Position numbers and translations under genes: made by a program | Source of the DNA: Sapria himalayana | Taxonomy: Eukaryota; Streptophyta; Magnoliopsida; Malpighiales; Rafflesiaceae | Assembly (NCBI GenBank): GCA_029783825.1 | Contig: JAREIK010005929.1 | Span: 186,001-250,000, forward strand | Reading direction: 5' to 3' | Length of the DNA: 64,000 nucleotides | Notes under the pieces: model-generated | The model's database searches: none | Seen by the model: the letters and a program-made list of their open reading frames with translations, nothing else | Told to the model about the DNA's origin: nothing | Shown: in pieces, positions 50,901-64,000 of the stretch | How positions within the stretch are numbered: position 1 is the stretch's first letter | Layout of the letters: every line of letters begins with the position of its first letter

Positions 50901-53900
50901 AATAATATATTTTGATTTGATTTTGAATCATTTTGTGTTATGTAAATATATTTTAATTAATATTTATATTATTAATAATAGTTTATTAATTTAATTTTTG
51001 ATCATTTTTATAATATCTATCATTAAAATTGTATATATTGAATTTATATGATATAATTTATAAGATTAATATAATTATACAGAGTATTCACATTTCAAAA
51101 AATTTTAAAAATTATTTTATTTTTAAAGGTTATAACTTTTGAAAATCAGAAAAAATCTAAAAAAAATTATTTATTTTTATTATATAAATAAAACCTATAA
51201 ACCACTAAATACCTAAAAATATAATTTGATAAACTCCTAAACGAAAAAACTCCTATAATATCAAACCATTAAACTAGTATACTACATATAATAAATCATA
51301 AATCTCATTCTAATTTGTATTCTATATAATTTTAAATATTCATTTTTATTATTTATTAGTTTATTTTTTATAGAAATATTAATTACAAAATAAATAATGA
51401 GCAAGACAACTATAATTTTAATAATTTATTTTTAATCAATTAAAATATATAAGCATATAAAAAGTAGTACAAATTAAAAAAAAAATTATAATTTTGTAAT
51501 ATATTTTACTTGGATTTTGAATCATTATATATAGGTTTTGCAATTATATTTTAATTGCTAACAATCTTATTAAGAAAAGTTTATTAATTTATTATTGGAT
51601 CAATTTTATAATATCTAACAATAAAATTACTTATATTGAATTTAAATATCTTATAATTATTAAGATTATGATAACTAAATATTATATTTACATTTAAAAA
51701 AAATTTTAAAATTATTATATTTTCAAAGGTTATAACCTTTGAAAATGATAATAAATCACAAAATAATTTTTTTATTATTTTATTATTTAAATAAATCTTA
51801 TAAACCAATACATGCCTAAACATTAAAATCTCTAGACTCCTAAACCCCAAAACCCCCTAAATACTTAAACCATTAAACCTATATAACCTAAAGAATAAAT
51901 AATAAATCACATTTTTATTTGTATTCAATATAATTTTAAATAATCATTTTAATTTTTTTTTAGTTTATTTTTATATAAATATTAATGACAAAATAAATAA
52001 TGAGTGAGACATATAAAATTTATATAAATTATTTTTTATGAAAAAAAATATAAGCTTATAAAAATAAACAAAATTTCAAAAATTTAAAATTTTATTTAGT
52101 AATATAATTTACTTTGATTTTGAATTATTTTGGGTTCTGCAAATATATTTTAATTAATATCTATCTTATTAATAATAGTTTATTAATTTATCTTTTGATC
52201 ATTTTTATAATATATATTAATACATTTTTTTTATATTAAATCTACCACAAAATATAATTATTAAGATTATATTAATAGATTATTAATGTATATGCTTATA
52301 AAAGAAGTAAAAATTTAAAATTTAAAAATAATTATCTAATAATATTTTTTACTTTAATTTTGAATCAATTTGTATTTTGTAAATATTTTTTAATTAATAT
52401 CTATCTTATTATTAATAGTTTATTAATTTAATTTTTGATCATTATTATAATATCTTTCAATAAAATTATTTATATTGAATTTATATGATATATAATCATT
52501 AAAATTATTATAACTAAGTATTGTTTTCACATTTCAAAAAAATTTAAATATTATTATATTTTCAAAGGTTATAACCTATCAAAATGACAAAAAATTACAA
52601 AATATTTTTTGTTATTTTATTGTTTAAATAAAACCTATAAACCACTAAATGCCTAAAAACATGAATTTCTAAACACCTATACGACAAAACCTCTAAATAC
52701 TTAAACTATTAAATTGGTATACTTTAATAATAAATTATAAATCTGATTTTAATTTTTATTCAGTATAATTTTAAATTTTTATTTTAATTATTTATCAGTT
52801 TATTTTTATAGAAATATTAATTTCAAAATAAATTATTAGTGAAACAGACATATTTTAAATTAAACATGTATACCCAAAATAATAAATAATAAATCTCATT
52901 TTTTTCATTATAATTTTAAATATTCATTTTAATTATTTATTTGTTTATTTTTATATAAATATTAATTAAAAAATAAATTGAGTTAGACAAGTATAATTTA
53001 TGTAAATTATTTTTAATAAAAAAATATAGATAAACTTTTTTAAAAAAAAATTACAAAATAAAATATTATTATTTAGTAATATATTTTGGTTTCTTATGAA
53101 TCATTTTATGTTTTGTAATTATATTTTAATTGAAATCTATCTTATTAATAATAGATTATTAATTTATTTTTTGATCATTATTAGAATATTAATCACTAAA
53201 ATTGTTTATATTGAATTTATATGATATATAAATATTATGATTATTATAACTAAATATTGAATTCGCTTTTGAAATAAATTTAAAAAATATTATATTTTCA
53301 AAGCTTGTAACCTTTGAAAATATCAAAAAATAATAAAAATAAATTTTTTGTTATTTTATTTTTTAAATAAAATCTATAAACCACTAAATGCATACACAAT
53401 TAAGTCAGTATACTTCTAAACCCCATAATACCTAAATACATAAACCATTAAACCACTATAAAATACATAATAATTAATAAATCTAATTTTTATTTCTTTT
53501 TATTATAATTTTAAATATTCATTTAATTATTTATTAGTTTATTTTTATAGAAATATTTATTACAAAATAAATTATGAGTAAGAAAAATATAATTTAAATA
53601 ATTTATTTTTAATCAAAAAAATATATACGCTTATAAAAGAAGTAAAATTTAAAAATTAAAATTTATTATTTAGTAATATATTTTACTTTAATTTTAAATC
53701 AATTTGGGCATTGTAAATATTTATAAATGAATATATATCTAATTATTAATAGTTTATTAATTTAATTTTTGATCTTTATTATAATAACTATCAATAAAAT
53801 TGTTTATATTGAATTTATATGATGTATGATTATTAATAAGATTATAGCTAAATATTGTATACACATTTCAAAAAATTTTAAATCTCAAAACCATTAAACT

Positions 53901-56900
53901 GATATACATTAATAATAAATCATAAATCTCATTTTAATTTTTATTCAGTATAATTATAAATTTTTATTTTAATTATTTATCAGTTTATTATTATAGAAAT
54001 ATTAATTACAAAATAAATTATTAGTGAGACAGATATAATATAAATAATTTAAATTTCATCATAAAAAATATAAGCTTATAAAAATAGGAACAATTTTAAA
54101 AACAAAAATTTATTATTTAGTAAAATATTTTATTTTGATTTTGTATCATTTTAGATTTTGCATTTATATTTTAATTTATATCATTCTTTTTAATAATAGT
54201 TTATTAATTATTTATTGATCATTAATATAATATCTATTAATAAAATTATTTATATTGAGTTTACATTATATATAATTATTAAGATTATAATAACTAAATA
54301 TTATAGTCACATTTAAAAAAAAATAAAAATTATTATATTTTCAGAGGTTATATCCTTGAAAAATTAAAAAAAACAAAAAATTAATTTTTTTTTTTCATTA
54401 TTTAAATAAAAACTATAAATCACTAAAGGCATAAACACTTAAATCACTAAACCCCTAAATGCCTAAATACATAAACCATTAAAACTATATATTCTAATTA
54501 ATAAATAATAAATATCACTTTTATTTGTATTCATTATAATTTTAAATATTCATTTTAATTATTTTTTAATTTATTTTTATAGAATTATAAATTACAAAAT
54601 ATATTATGAGGAAGTCAAATATAATTTAAATAATATTTTTTTAAGAACAAAAAATATAAACTTATTAAAAGAAGCAAAACATCAAAAACATTATTATTTA
54701 GTAATTTATTTTAGTTTGGTTTTGAATCAATTTAGGTTTTGCAAATATATTTTAAATAATATCTATCTTATTTATAATATTTTATTAAGTTATTTTTTGA
54801 TCATTAATATAATATCTATCAATATAATTGTTTATATTGAATTAATATGATATATAATTATTAATATTATCAAAACTAAATATAGTATTCCCATTTAAAA
54901 AAAATTTAAAAATTGTTATATTTTCAAAGATTATAACCATAAAAAATGAGAAAAAATAACAAAAAATAAATTTTTTGTTATATCATTGTTTAAATAAAAC
55001 TTATAAACCAATAAATACCTAAACACATAAATCTCTAAACTCCTAAACTTAGAAGCCCCTAAATAATTACACATTTAAACTCATAAACCTTAAATATAAT
55101 TTAAATAATTTATTGAAATATTAATTATAAAAAAATTATGAGTAATACAAATATAATTTAAATAATTTATTTTTTATTAAAAAAATTTATAATCTTATAA
55201 AATGAATCAAAAACTAATAAACAAAAATTATTATTTAGTAATAAATTTACTTTGATTTTTAATCATTTTAGTTTTTGTAATTAAATTTTAATTTATATCT
55301 ATCATATTAATAATAGTTTATTAATTTATTTTTTGATAATTGATATAATATCTATCAATAAAACTATTTATATTTAGTTTATATTATATATTGTTATAAT
55401 AATTATTATTACTAAATATTTTATTCACATTTTTAAAAAAATTTAAAATTATTATATTTTCAAAGCTTAAAATTGTTGAAAATTTGAAAAAATATCAAAA
55501 ATAATTTATTTATTATTTCATTGTTTAAATAAAACCTATAAACCACTAAATACCTAAATATTTAAATGAATAACTTCTAAATCTCAAAAACCCTAAATAG
55601 ATAATTTTTTTAATCAAATATATCATAAATAATAAATAATAAATCTCATTTTTATTTTTTTATTATAATTTTAATTATTTATTTGTTTATTTTTATATAA
55701 ATATTAATTACAAAATAAATTATGCGTTAGACAATTATAATTTATAAAAATTATTTTTAATCACAAAAAATATAGATAAACTTATTAAAAGAAAAAAAAA
55801 TTAAAAACAAAAAATTATTATATAATAATATAATTTGCTTTGTTCTGAATCATTATTGGTTTTGTAATTATATTTTAATTGATATCTTTCTTATTAATAA
55901 TAGATTATTAATTTATTTTTTGATCATTATTAGAATATTTATCATTAAATTATTTATATTGAATTTATATGTTATTTAAATATAATGATTATTATAACTA
56001 AATATTGAATTCGCTTTTAAAAAAAATTTTAAAATTATTATATTTTCAAAGGTTATAACCTTTGAAAAAGTGAAAAAAGAAAAAAAATAATTTTTTTGAT
56101 ATTTCATTGTTTGTATAAAACCTATAAACCACTAAAAGCCTAAACACTTAATTCAATAACTCCTAAATCTCTAAAACCCTAAATAATAAATAATAATCCT
56201 TTTAAACCTGTAACCCTAAATAATAAATAATAAATCTCAATATTATTATTTTCATTATGATTTGAAATATTCATTTTAATTATTTATTTGTTTATTTTTA
56301 TATAAATATAATTACAATATATATTTTAAGTTTGACAAATATAATTTATATAAATTATTTTTAATCAAAAAATATAGATAAACAATAAAAAGAATAAAAA
56401 ATTTAAATACTAACATTTATTATATAGTAAAATATTTTGCTCTATTTCTGAATCATTTTAGATTTTGTATTTATATTTTAATTGATATCAAGATTATTAA
56501 TAATTGTTTATTTATTTATTTTTTGATAATTATTAGAATATTTATCAATAAAATTATTTATATTGAATTTATATGATATATATTTATTAATATTATAATA
56601 ACTAAAATATTATATTTACATTTAATGATTATTATAACTAAATATTGAATTCACTTTTGAAAAAGATTTAAGAATTATTATATTTCAAAGGTTATAAACT
56701 TTGGAAATATGATAAAATAATTAAAAATAAATTGTATGTTATTTTATTTTTTAAATAAAACCTATAAACCACTAAATGCATACACAGTTATATTAGTAAA
56801 CTCCTAAACCCCGTAATGCCTAAATACATAAACCATTAAACTGCTATATACTACTTAATAATTAATAAATTAAATTCTTTTTTCAATTTATTATTATTTT

Positions 56901-59900
56901 AAATGTTCATTTTAATTATTTATTAGTTTATTTTTATAAAAATTTTTATTACAAAATAAATTATTAGTGCGACACATATAATTTAAATAATTTATTTTTA
57001 ATCAAAAAATATATATACGCTTTTAAAAGAAGTATAAAAGAAGAATTATTAAAAATTAAAAATTATAATCAACTAATATATTTTACTTTAATTTTGAATC
57101 AATTTGGGTTTTGTAAATATTTTTTAATTAATATCTATCTTATTATAAATAGTTTATTAATTTAATTTTTGATCATTATTATAATATCTATCAATAAAAT
57201 TGTTTATATTTATTTTATATGATATAGAATTATTATAATTATTATAACTAAATATTGTATTCAAATTTCAAAAAATTTTAAATTTTATTAAATTTCAAAA
57301 GGTTAAAACATTTGAAAATGACAAAAAATTACAATTTTTTTTGTTATTTTATTGACTAAATAAAACCTATAAATTACTAAATGCATACAAACATAAATAG
57401 CTAAACTCATAAACGACAAAACCTCAAAATACCTAAACCATTAAATTGGTATACATTAATAATAAATCATAAATCTTATTTTAATTTTATTCAGTATAAT
57501 TTTAAATTTTTATTTTAATTATTTATCAGTTTATTTTTATAGAAATATTAATCACAAAATAAATTATTAGTGAGACGGATATAACTTAAATTAAACTGGT
57601 ATACCCTATATAATAAATAATAAATCTCATTTTTTTCATTATTATTTTAAATATTCATTTTAATTATTAATTTTTTATTTTTATATAAATATCAATTAAA
57701 AATTAAAGTATGAGTTAGACAAATATAATTTATGTAAATTATTTTTAATCAATAAAATATAGATATACTTTTTAAAATAAAAAACAATTTCAAAACAAAA
57801 AATTATTATATAGTAATATATTTTGCTCTACTTATGAATCATTTTATCTTTCATAATTATATTTTAATTGATATCTATCTTATTAATAATAGATTATTAA
57901 TTTATTTTTTTATCAATATTAGAATATTTCTGACTAAAATTGTTTATGTTGAAATATGATATATAAAAATATTGATTATTATAACTAAATATTGAATTCA
58001 CTTTTGAAAAAAATTTAAAAATTATTATATTTTCAAAGGTTTCAACCTTTGAAAATATAAAAAATTATAAAAATAAATGTTTTGTTTTTTTATTTTTAAA
58101 TAAAACCTATAAACCACTAAATGCCTACACAATTAAATTAGTATACACCTAAACCCCGTAAAACCTAATTACACAAACCATTAAACTACTATTTAATACA
58201 TAATAATTAATAAATTTAATTTTAATTTCTATTTATTATAGTTTATATATTCATTTTAATTATTTATTAATTTATTTATATAAAAATATTTATAATAAAA
58301 TAAACTATGAGTGCGACAAATATAATTTAAATAATTTATTTTTAATCAAAAAAATATATACGCTTATAAAAGAAGTAAAAATTTAAAAATTTAAAAATTT
58401 AAAATTATTATCCAGCAATATATTTTACATTAATTTTGAATCAATTTGTGTTTTGTAAATATTTTTTAATTAATATCTATCTTATTATTAATAGTTTATT
58501 AATTTAATTTTTGATCATTATTATAATATCTATCAATAAAATTATTTATTTTGAATTTATATCATATATAATTCTTAATATTATTATAACTAAATATTAT
58601 ATTCACATTTCAAAAAATTATATATATTATTATATATTCAAAGGTTATAACCTATGAAAATGAAAAAAAATTACAAATTTTTTTTTGTAATTTTATTGAT
58701 TAAATAAAACCAATAAACCACTAAATGCCGAAAAAAATAAATCGCTAAACTCCTAAAAGACAAAACCTTTAAATACGTAAACCATTAATCTAGTATATAT
58801 TAATAATAAATGATAAATATCATTTTAATTTTTATCCAGTATAATTTTAAATTTTTATTTTAATTAATTTCAGTTTATTTTTCTAGAAATATTAATTAAA
58901 AAATAAATTATTAGTGAGACAAATCTAATTTAAATTAGACCGGTATACCCTAAATAATAAATAATAAATCTCATTATTTTTAATAATAATTTTAAATATT
59001 CATTTTAATTATTTATTTGTTTATTTTTATATAAATATTAATTACAAAATAATTTGAGTGACACAAATATAATTTATGTAGATTATTTTTCATCAAAAAA
59101 TTATAGATAAACTTTTTAAAATAAAAAAAAATTCAAATCAAAAAATTATTATATTCTAATATAAATTGCTTTGCTTCTTAATCATTTTAGGTTTTGTAAT
59201 TATATTTTAATTGACATCTATCTTATTAATAATAGATTATTAAGTTATTTTTTCATTATTATTAGGATATTTATCAATAAAAATGTTTATATTGAATTTA
59301 TATGATATATAAATATAATGATTATTATAACTAAATATTGTATTCACTTTTAAAAAAAATTTTAAAATTATCATATTTTCAAAGTTTATAACCTTTGAAA
59401 ATGTGAAAAAATAAAAAAAAAATTTTTTTTCTTTGTTATTCTATTGTTTAAATAAAACCTATACATCACTAAATGCCTAAGCATTTAAATCACTAAACTA
59501 CAAAATCCCGATACCTCTATATTGATAATCCTTTAAACTGGTATACCCTAAATAATAATTAATAAATTTCATTTTTATTTATTTTCATTATAATTTAAAA
59601 AATTCATTTTAATTGTTTAGTTTTTTATTTTTTGATATGCATAAATTATAAAATAAATTATAAGTTAAAAATAATAATTATAAAAATTTTTTTAATCAAA
59701 AAATTGATAAGCTAATAAAAAGAATAAAAATTTAAAATCAAATAATTATTATTTAGTAATATATTTTGCATTGATTTTGAATCATTTTAGTTTTTTATAT
59801 TATATTTTAAGTAATATCAATCTTATTCATAATAAATTTCTAATTTATTTTTTGATCATTATTAGAATATTTATCAATAAAATTATTTATATTGAATTTA

Positions 59901-61072
59901 CATGATAAATAATTATTAAGATTATTATAACTAAATATTATATTTACATTTGAAATTTATTTAAAAATTATTATATTTTTAAAGGTTATGATCTTTGAAA
60001 ATGATATAAAATCACAAAAATAAATTTTTTGTTATTTTATTTTTTATATAAAACCTATAAACAACAAAATGCCTAAACGCTTAAATCATTAAACTCCTAA
60101 CCCCCAAATCCACAAAACCCTTAAATAGTTAAACATTTAAACCATCTTTAAAGGTTTAAGTATTTATAAATAATATATAAATATCTATCAATAAATAATA
60201 GTTTATTAATTAATTTTTGATCATTATTATATTTATATTTATATTTAGTTTATTAAAATCTATCAATACATTTGTTTATTTTTTAATTTACATGAATTAT
60301 AATTATTAATTTTATTATAACTAAATATTATATTCACATTTGAAAAAAATTTAAAAATTATAATATTTATAAAGGGTATAACCTTCAAAATTGATAAAAA
60401 ATTTGAAAAATAATTTTTTAATTTCATTATTTAAATAAAACATATAAACTACTAAATGCCTAAACACTTAAATCACTAAACTCATAAATACTTAAACCAT
60501 TAAACTGGTATACCCTAAATAATTAATCATAAATCTCATTTTTATTTGTATTCATTATAATTTCAATATTCATTTTAATTATTTATTAGTTTATTTTTAT
60601 AGAAATATTAATTACAAAATAAAATTATGAATGAGACAAATAGAATTTAAATAATTTATCTTCATCAAAAAAATTTATAAGCTTATTAAATGAATCAAAA
60701 ATTTAAAAATAAAAAATTATTATTTAGTAATATATTTTACTTTTATTTTGAATCGTTTTAGGTTTTGCAAATATATTTTAATTAATATCTATCTTATTAA
60801 TAATAGTTTATTAATTTATTTTATGATCAGAATTATAAGAATGATAAATAAAATTATTTATATTTAATTTACATGATATTTAATTTTTATGATTATTATA
60901 ATTAAATATTGTATTAACATTTGAAAAAATAATAAAAATTATAATATTTTCGATGGTTATAACCTCGAAAATGAGAAAAAATTATAAAGATAATTTTTTG
61001 TTATTTAATTATTTAAATTAAACCTATAAACCACAAAATACCTAAATACTTAAATTACTAAACTCCTAAACC
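47918..61072 (-). repeat. AT-rich satellite array, reverse, ~13.2 kb
   Basis: About 22 reverse monomers; cores are recognisable near 48365, 48962, 49693, 50095, 50536, 51130, 51731, 52568, 53306, 54347, 54930, 55465, 56052, 56691, 57303, 58046, 58644, 59387, 59985, 60375 and 60960. A second CCATCTTTAATGG phrase at about 49,860 shows that the block-flanking monomer type also occurs away from any block. A core is deleted at about 53,880, where a monomer jumps to CATTAAACTGATATAC. No gene, tRNA or further transposon is seen. Confidence 0.93.
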
Positions 61073-63562
61073 CTGATACTTATGCACCACACACACATAG
61101 CGACAGACCACATTACACACGTGCACATATTCTTGTCCATTTTGGTGTAGCATTTAGAGGGGCCAGCAAGTCCTGGAAGTAGTAAGTAGTATGGGCCACC
61201 ATCATGTAGAGGGCCCCACTAGCAAGCCGAGATGATAACATTCAGATAACTGACGAGACCGAGCAAAGTGGTTAGGATTAAACCCAGGAGTAGCTAGGAA
61301 TGGGTCCCAATAGCCCTATCAGGCAGCATAGAGTGCCACCCAACCATTGCCAAACAGGAGTAGCGGGTAATCCATGATTAATTGGAGATCCAGCAAAATC
61401 CGAAGCATCACCAAGCAGGGCTATTAAGCAATGGAGTCCAGACCAGTTACACGGGAGTGAAAGATTCAAACTTGTATTTATGTTTGTAGTATTATTTGTA
61501 TTTTCGGACATTGTATGCACCATGTACTTGTAGAGATGGATCATGACATACTCACACACACAATCTTGTCTGTTCTCTATGTAGCATGCAATGAGGGCAA
61601 CTGTACCCAAGAGTATCTCTAAGTGGGGCCCACTAATGGATTTATTAAATACACATTAGGCGATGCTACACTCCCGGGAGTAGAAGACCCATCTTTATAG
61701 CATTTTGTAATTTTACTTGTATTCTAGCTTCGTTGTATGCGTAGACAATTAGACTATGAGATCGACCTCATCACACATGCACACCGATGCATGCATATTT
61801 TTTGATATTTTGTTGGTGCAACATACAGCCACTTCTTGGAGCTTGAGGAGGAAGCATTCTAACCCAAGAGATACTATTTTGAGGATCATTGGAGCAAAAG
61901 AATGTGGAATTCAAATGTGATAATGAATCGACAAAGTGCCGTAGATATGGACTTGTGGATTTATGGGTATTCAGTTTTACATGTATTCCATTGCATAACA
62001 ATGACATGAGCAAATGCTTGATGCTTATTGTCACACACATTCACAATCTTATATTTGCATAGTTTTAATATGGTGCATCATTCAGGTTCCTCCAAAAGAC
62101 TTGCACAATTCCGAATGGAAAGGACGCAGTGCGCATAATGACACAATGCCAACTCTGATGTCTGGGAATGCCAGATGATTTTAGTTGTATTCGAATGCTT
62201 GGAATTATTTGTCATTATGTTTTTTAAATTATTTTATGCATAGAATCATTAAGGTGCATACGATTTGGTGGGCTAGCCTAAATTAGTCAGCTTTTTAGTC
62301 TCTTGTAAGTTGCGTGCCTAAATGATAAATAAAGTGTGTATTTTCCAAAAAAAACAAAAAAAAAACCATAAACCCTAAACTTTAAATTCTATCCCTTAAA
62401 CCATAAACTATAACCCTAATCCACAAACCCTAAATCCTAAATCTCATATTTTGCACTTTTATAATCAAATGACTAAGTGTTAAATTTAAATTAAAATTCA
62501 CAACTTTTAGGAATGTCACAGATTTATCTTTTTGTATATGTAACTCAAAGTCATGACTCAAGGGGTGAGTTATGGATTTAGTCTCTTTCTTGCTTTAGAT
62601 TATTGTAGCATTAGCAATGGTCATGATTGTAAATTTTGTCTCTAGAACACAAAATCATATCGATGAGAATATCCCATAACTTGTGTCTCTCTGTTGAACA
62701 TATTGTTATGGCACTAAGAATGATCATGAATACATATTTAATCACTATAATACTGGGTCACAATATTGGATATGACCATAGCTTGTGCATTTTATCTTTA
62801 TATTGCAAAGTCAATGCACTAGGAATCATTGTAACTTTGGACATTCCTCAAGAGCAAAAGTCATGACCCTAGAAATAGTTAAATCTCGAGTACTACTCTT
62901 TATAACTTTCTATAGCTAAAATTCTTGGGATAGGAAAAATCACCATGGCTTTTTCCTTTGATTTGTGACCTCAAGTGTCAATATGCAAGACTAATATTTT
63001 GAGCAATGATTAAAACCTTTTATACATTTGAATATGATTCATTTACACCTTTTTGGGTTTTGTGAGCTTGTATACATAACTCATTTAATATAAAAAGAAA
63101 TAAATGATACTTTTCATATCCATGAGGATATAAAAAAAATGCTTACACCTACCAATAAAATAAATTTTTTGATTCTTGATTGAACGAGAGCTCATACTTC
63201 TTGCCCTGCTCAAACCGCCCACGGGCTAGTTTGTTCTAATAGGCTACAAGGTGGTTATATTTTTAGAGGTGAACTATGTTTTAAAAAAATTGCTTTGAGT
63301 GTGCGCATGAGAGATATTTTAGAAGAAATTACAATAATCAATATAAATAGCATCCTCAACAACTAGCTTTTACAACACATAGGGGTACAACTTTGGTTTG
63401 GTCTGTTAGCATACATGAGTCAAATTACCTTTGATAGCCCAGTGATTCATCATCAAATATGATGAGACATAATGGAGATAAAGTAAAAGCTCCTATTATT
63501 TTGGTTAGAGCTTTAGCAATCATTCTAGAGTTGAGAGAAGAACAAAAGAAATTATTTTAATT
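61073..63562 (-). repeat. 2.48-kb block, copy 5: full length, reverse
   Basis: This complete reverse copy has segment A (61073-62346), AATAAA at 62328-62333, poly(A) at 62347-62365, a CCCTAAA-type tract (62366-62450) and segment C (62451-63562). Junctions match copies 2 and 4. Minus-strand frames of 110 codons (61278-61610) and 89 codons (61771-62040) lie antisense to the poly(A)-defined strand. Corresponding frames in other copies carry shifts or stops, so I do not call genes. Confidence 0.85.
62366..62450 (-). repeat. Degenerate telomere-like tract, copy 5
   Basis: Heptamers ACCATAA, ACCCTAA, ACTTTAA, ATTCTAT, CCCTTAA, ACCATAA, ACTATA, ACCCTAA and later CCCTAAATCCTAAATC lie directly after the poly(A) run of segment A. 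The unit order parallels 42753-42835. Confidence 0.7.
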
Positions 63563-64000
63563 ATTCAGTATAATTTTAATTTTTATTTTAATTATTTATC
63601 AGTTTATTTTTAAAGAAATAATAATTACAAAATAAATTATTAGAGAGATGGATCTAATTTAAATTATACCGGTATGTCTAAATAATAAATAATAAATAAT
63701 AAATCTCATTTTTTTATTATAATTTTAAATGTTCATTTTAATTATGTATTAGTTTATTTATATACAAATATCAATTACGAAATAAATTATGAGTTAGACA
63801 AATATAATTTATATAAATTATTTTTCATTAAAAAAATATAGATAAACTTATTAAAAGTAGAAAAAATTAAAAAGCATAAAATTTTATATAGTAATATATA
63901 TTTCTTTACTTCTGAATCCTTTTAAGTTTTGTAATTATATTTTAATTAATATCTATATTATTATTAATGGATTATTAATTTTTTTTTGATTATTATTAGA
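63563..64000 (-). repeat. AT-rich satellite, reverse, to the window edge
   Basis: This is part of one long-class monomer. The AAATTATACCGGTATG part beside the block corresponds to the satellite side of copies 2-4, followed by a second copy of the ~155 bp segment (63700-63860). It is cut by the window edge. Confidence 0.88.

Noticed and set aside
1..64000. CRISPR array or organelle genome origin
   Set aside because: The repeats are ~600 bp, not ~30 bp with unique spacers. There are no organelle rRNA, tRNA or protein genes, and the hAT transposon and telomere-like heptamers indicate nuclear DNA.

Overview
This window looks like nuclear heterochromatin of a flowering plant and holds no intact protein-coding gene that I can defend. 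Three things point to a plant. The one recognisable protein remnant is a RICESLEEPER-like (Ac/Tam3 family) hAT transposase. The telomere-like tracts have the plant heptamer TTTAGGG/CCCTAAA. A short GC-rich element has the termini of a plant hAT-type non-autonomous transposon. The species cannot be named from the sequence.

About 50 kb of the 64 kb is one very AT-rich satellite family. Its most common monomer is roughly 590-610 bp, and a longer class of about 740-785 bp contains a tandem duplication of a ~155 bp segment. Each monomer has a near-perfect palindrome centred on GGTTATAACC and a degenerate TTTAG-rich tract with about 8-nt spacing. From 1 to about 29,634 all monomers run in one direction, called forward here. 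From about 29,635 to 64,000 they all run in reverse. The switch happens once, at a 12-bp palindrome.

A second repeat, a ~2.48 kb block of moderate GC content, is embedded in the satellite five times: 479-1576 (truncated, forward), 9110-11585 (full, forward), 28625-29633 (truncated at the inversion, forward), 41462-43940 (full, reverse) and 61073-63562 (full, reverse). Copies share the same satellite junctions, so block and satellite were amplified together. Neighbouring block starts are ~19.5 kb apart in both halves, which suggests a large higher-order unit. The block has three parts. Segment C is ~1.1 kb of unknown sequence. A ~85 bp tract of degenerate telomeric heptamers follows. Segment A is ~1.25 kb and ends in AATAAA plus poly(A) directly against the telomere-like tract, like a retroposed transcript.

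Two transposons interrupt the reverse half. The first is a 3,636 bp hAT element (31975-35610) with terminal inverted repeats, an 8-bp target duplication and a transposase on the minus strand disabled by five in-frame stops and two or more frameshifts. The second is a ~475 bp GC-rich element (47443-47917) flanked by a direct repeat of satellite sequence. The layout suggests an old satellite array (pericentromeric, centromeric or subtelomeric) shaped by unequal exchange, one inversion and nested transposon insertion.
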